Source: an uncultured Pseudodesulfovibrio sp.
GTDB lineage: Bacteria; Desulfobacterota; Desulfovibrionia; Desulfovibrionales; Desulfovibrionaceae
Length of the DNA: 64,000 bases
Direction of reading: 5' to 3'
NCBI RefSeq assembly: GCF_963664965.1
Contig: NZ_OY761823.1
Span: 1,684,001-1,748,000, forward strand
Shown here: piece after piece, positions 62,128-64,000 of the stretch
Numbering within the stretch: position 1 is the first letter of the stretch
How the letters are laid out: each line of letters starts with the position of its first letter
Notes under the pieces: generated by a model
Seen by the model: only the letters and a program-made list of their open reading frames with translations
The model's database searches: none
What the model was told of the DNA's origin: nothing
Made by a program: the position numbers and the translations under genes

Positions 62128-62135
62128 GGAGACAA

Positions 62136-62164
62136 TTGCTACACGGACAGCGCGGTGCTGTCAA
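62136..62164 (-). promoter_or_regulatory. Promoter of the aromatic operon
   Basis: TTGACA (minus strand, 62164-62159) is a perfect -35. After a 17-base spacer, TAGCAA (62141-62136) is a moderate -10. The predicted start is 62127-62129, right at the leader ATG. Confidence 0.65.
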
Positions 62165-62373
62165 CAAAAATAAATATCAGTATTTCAGCAAGATGCCGTA
62201 TATTACTATATATACTTGCGACCGGCGGTCATTTTTTGTCTCTGGTTGACTTTGACAATTTGTGTACAAAATGGTTTTACCAAAAACGTCAAAAATAACA
62301 AAAAAGTTAAATTTTTAAGTTTTTGAAACCGGTAAAATTGTTGTTTTTCCAGTATTGGCAATAAATATCCACT

Positions 62374-62390
62374 TTGGCACGGGTCTTGAT
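62374..62390 (+). promoter_or_regulatory. Sigma-54 promoter of amtB
   Basis: TTGGCACG-GGTC-TTGAT matches the consensus TTGGCACG-N4-TTGC closely, with GG and the -12 G correctly spaced. It starts 66 bases before the ATG. This fits nitrogen (NtrC-type) control of amtB and the PII gene. Confidence 0.85.
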
Positions 62391-62439
62391 AGAGGGAGTG
62401 TAAATTCAAAATGCACCCACTTCAAGGAGGAGCACACAA

Positions 62440-63798
62440 ATGTTTTTGACAAAGTCCCCGACCCGTTTTTTTACACGGATTTCAATTGCGGCGGTTGCCA
62501 TGGCGGCAGTCTTCGCTCCGGCTTTGGCTCATGCCGAAGAGGTTGAGTACCTCACTCAGTCCAATGGTAACATTCTCTGGACGCTCATTGCGGCAATTCT
62601 CGTCATGTTGATGCAGGCCGGTTTCGGTTGCGTCGAGGCCGGTTTTACCCGCGCCAAGTCCGCAGGTAATATCATGATGAAGAACTTCCTCGATTTTTCC
62701 GTCGGGTCCATCTGTTTTTTCCTGTTCGGTTTCGCGGTCATGTTCGGTCTTGATGCGGGCGGTTTCACCGGCACTTCCGGCTTCGCACTCGGTGGTGTCG
62801 CTGAGGCAGACCTGCCATGGACATATACCTTCTGGTTCTTCCAGTCCGTGTTCGCCGCCACTGCCGCCACCATCGTATCCGGAGGCATGGCCGAGCGCAC
62901 CAAGTTTTCAAGCTACATTATCGTATCCATCGTGGTCACCGGCTTGATATACCCGCTGTCCGGTCACTGGGCATGGGGTTCCCTGTGGCTCGGCGACGAC
63001 GGCGCGGGATGGCTCGAAGGCCTCGGCTTCTGTGACTTCGCCGGTTCTTCGGTTGTCCACTCCCTTGGCGGATGGCTCGCTCTGGCCGGTGCCATGGTGC
63101 TCGGACCGCGTATCGGCAAGTACACCGAGGACGGCAAGGCAAACGCCATTCCCGGTCACAACATCCCGTTGGCAGGTCTTGGCGTCTTTCTGCTCTGGTT
63201 CGGCTGGTTCGGCTTCAACCCCGGTTCCACCACCACGGCTGACAACACCATCGGTTTCATTGCCATGAACACTTCTCTTGCAGCGGCTGGCGGCGTGCTC
63301 GGTTCAATGGTCATATCCTGGTTCCGTTTCGGCAAGCCGGATATCTCCATGACCATGAACGGTGCATTAGCCGGTCTGGTCGGCATTACCGCCGGTTGCG
63401 CCACTGTTTCCCCCGGTTCGTCCATCGTCATCGGTACTGTCGCCGGTATCCTCGTGGTCCTGTCCATCGAGTTCATCGACAAGGTCCTCAAGATTGACGA
63501 TCCCGTCGGCGCATCTTCTGTCCACGGTGTCTGCGGTGCCTGGGGAACCATCGCCTGCGGCCTGTTCAACACGGACGGCGGTCTGCTCTTCGGCGGCGGT
63601 TTCGGTCAGCTCGGCGTGCAGCTTCTCGGTGTCGGCATCTTCTTTGCCTGGGGCTTCGGTGGAGGCTTCGTATTGATGACCGTCATTAAGGCCCTGTTCG
63701 GCCTGCGCGTGAGCAAGGAAGAGGAACTCAAGGGGCTGGATATCGCTGAACATGGTTCAGAGTCTTACAACGGCTTCCAGCTTTTCTCGAACGAATAA
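62440..63798 (+). CDS. amtB: Ammonium transporter
   Basis: This 452-residue protein has a signal-like N-terminus (RISIAAVAMAAVFAPALAHAEE) and eleven membrane helices with Amt landmarks: MQAGFGCVEAGFTRAKSAGNIMMKN (~60), FDFAGSSVVHSLGG-type CDFAGSSVVHSLGGW (~200), GWFGFNPGST (~255) and GVCGAWGTIACGLF (~355). The pore His pair is in VVHSLGG and SSVHGVCG. It has AAGGAGG before the ATG. It is co-transcribed with a PII gene that normally plugs it. Confidence 0.96.
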   Translation: MFLTKSPTRFFTRISIAAVAMAAVFAPALAHAEEVEYLTQSNGNILWTLIAAILVMLMQAGFGCVEAGFTRAKSAGNIMMKNFLDFSVGSICFFLFGFAVMFGLDAGGFTGTSGFALGGVAEADLPWTYTFWFFQSVFAATAATIVSGGMAERTKFSSYIIVSIVVTGLIYPLSGHWAWGSLWLGDDGAGWLEGLGFCDFAGSSVVHSLGGWLALAGAMVLGPRIGKYTEDGKANAIPGHNIPLAGLGVFLLWFGWFGFNPGSTTTADNTIGFIAMNTSLAAAGGVLGSMVISWFRFGKPDISMTMNGALAGLVGITAGCATVSPGSSIVIGTVAGILVVLSIEFIDKVLKIDDPVGASSVHGVCGAWGTIACGLFNTDGGLLFGGGFGQLGVQLLGVGIFFAWGFGGGFVLMTVIKALFGLRVSKEEELKGLDIAEHGSESYNGFQLFSNE

Positions 63799-63837
63799 CA
63801 CAGTACGCCAACAGACATATATAAGGAGAATGGAACA

Positions 63838-64000
63838 ATGAAGCTCATCATAGCATATATCAGACCCGAGAAGCTCAACGACGTGAAGCAGGCGCTTTAC
63901 GCCAGAGAGATCTACTCCCTGTCCATAACCAATGTCCTCGGATCGGGACGTCAGAAGGGATTCACCGAAACCTATCGAGGTGTTCAGATGGAGGTGAACC
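63838..64000 (+). CDS. glnK: Nitrogen regulatory PII protein, N-terminal part
   Basis: The first 54 residues are present: MKLIIAYIRPEKLNDVKQAL, then SITNVLGSGRQKGFTETYRG and the start of the T-loop (VQMEVN). AAGGAG precedes the ATG, 39 bases after amtB. In the amtB-glnK arrangement the protein binds AmtB to close it when nitrogen is plentiful. The uridylylation Tyr position (usually 51) appears to be Met or Glu here, so control may rely on nucleotides and 2-oxoglutarate only. Confidence 0.92.
   Translation, partial: MKLIIAYIRPEKLNDVKQALYAREIYSLSITNVLGSGRQKGFTETYRGVQMEVN

Overview
This window is chromosome from a sulfate-reducing deltaproteobacterium of the Desulfovibrio / Pseudodesulfovibrio type. 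The evidence is a selenocysteine formate dehydrogenase with its own tetraheme cytochrome c3, a multiheme-cytochrome/ferredoxin/NrfD respiratory module, an ADP-forming acyl-CoA synthetase, and an aromatic pathway that begins with the archaeal-type enzymes (aldolase-like ADH synthase and dehydroquinate synthase II). There is one tRNA gene (Thr, CGT). I saw no rRNA, CRISPR array, complete insertion sequence or prophage.

Layout. 1-8 kb: a DJ-1/PfpI fragment, mntP, a 1475-residue autotransporter with internal duplications, a LapA-domain histidine kinase, and the C-terminal relic of an RTX protein. 8-13 kb: the formate dehydrogenase operon (fdhA with UGA-Sec, fdhB, cytochrome c3). 13-19.4 kb: a seven-gene run rimB-rimK-acyltransferase-potABCD. 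19.5-22.8 kb: four small genes behind a candidate sigma-54 promoter, next to an NtrC-family activator with a degenerate receiver. 23-34 kb: tRNA-Thr, an MBL-fold protein, MscS, acyl-CoA synthetase, DEAD helicase, IF-1, an RRM protein, an RsbW-like kinase and a TPR protein. 34-38.7 kb: a dienelactone hydrolase/sialidase/PaaK cluster and prepilin peptidase. 39-44.3 kb: a Crp/Fnr regulator divergent from a ferredoxin-NrfD-multiheme cytochrome operon. 44-49.4 kb: a GGDEF/TPR protein, a BON lipoprotein and a membrane glycosyltransferase. 50-62 kb: one minus-strand aromatic supercluster, in transcription order ADH synthase, DHQ synthase II, pheA, aroA, tyrA, trpE, G, D, C, F, B, A. 62.4 kb to the end: amtB behind a sigma-54 promoter, and the start of a PII gene.

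Three observations stand out. (1) The multiheme cytochrome gene at 42073-44235 has one in-frame UGA. It falls where I expect the conserved Cys of the octaheme tetrathionate-reductase family, and a bSECIS-like hairpin follows at the right distance. I read it as a selenocysteine-containing 13-heme cytochrome. (2) The aromatic supercluster starts with an unannotated 31-codon leader peptide packed with Tyr, Phe and Trp codons, followed by an intrinsic terminator: a ribosome-mediated attenuator. (3) A second attenuator lies between tyrA and trpE. tyrA itself ends with three consecutive Trp codons, followed by three mutually exclusive pairing segments ending in a terminator, so the 3' end of tyrA appears to act as the trp leader peptide.

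Caveats. Three apparent +1 frameshifts lie within about 1.1 kb (fdhA near 12315, potD near 13323 and 13203). This suggests poor local sequence quality as much as real pseudogenes. A family of dispersed palindromic intergenic repeats sits at the 3' ends of several genes. All functional assignments come from reading motifs, without database searches.
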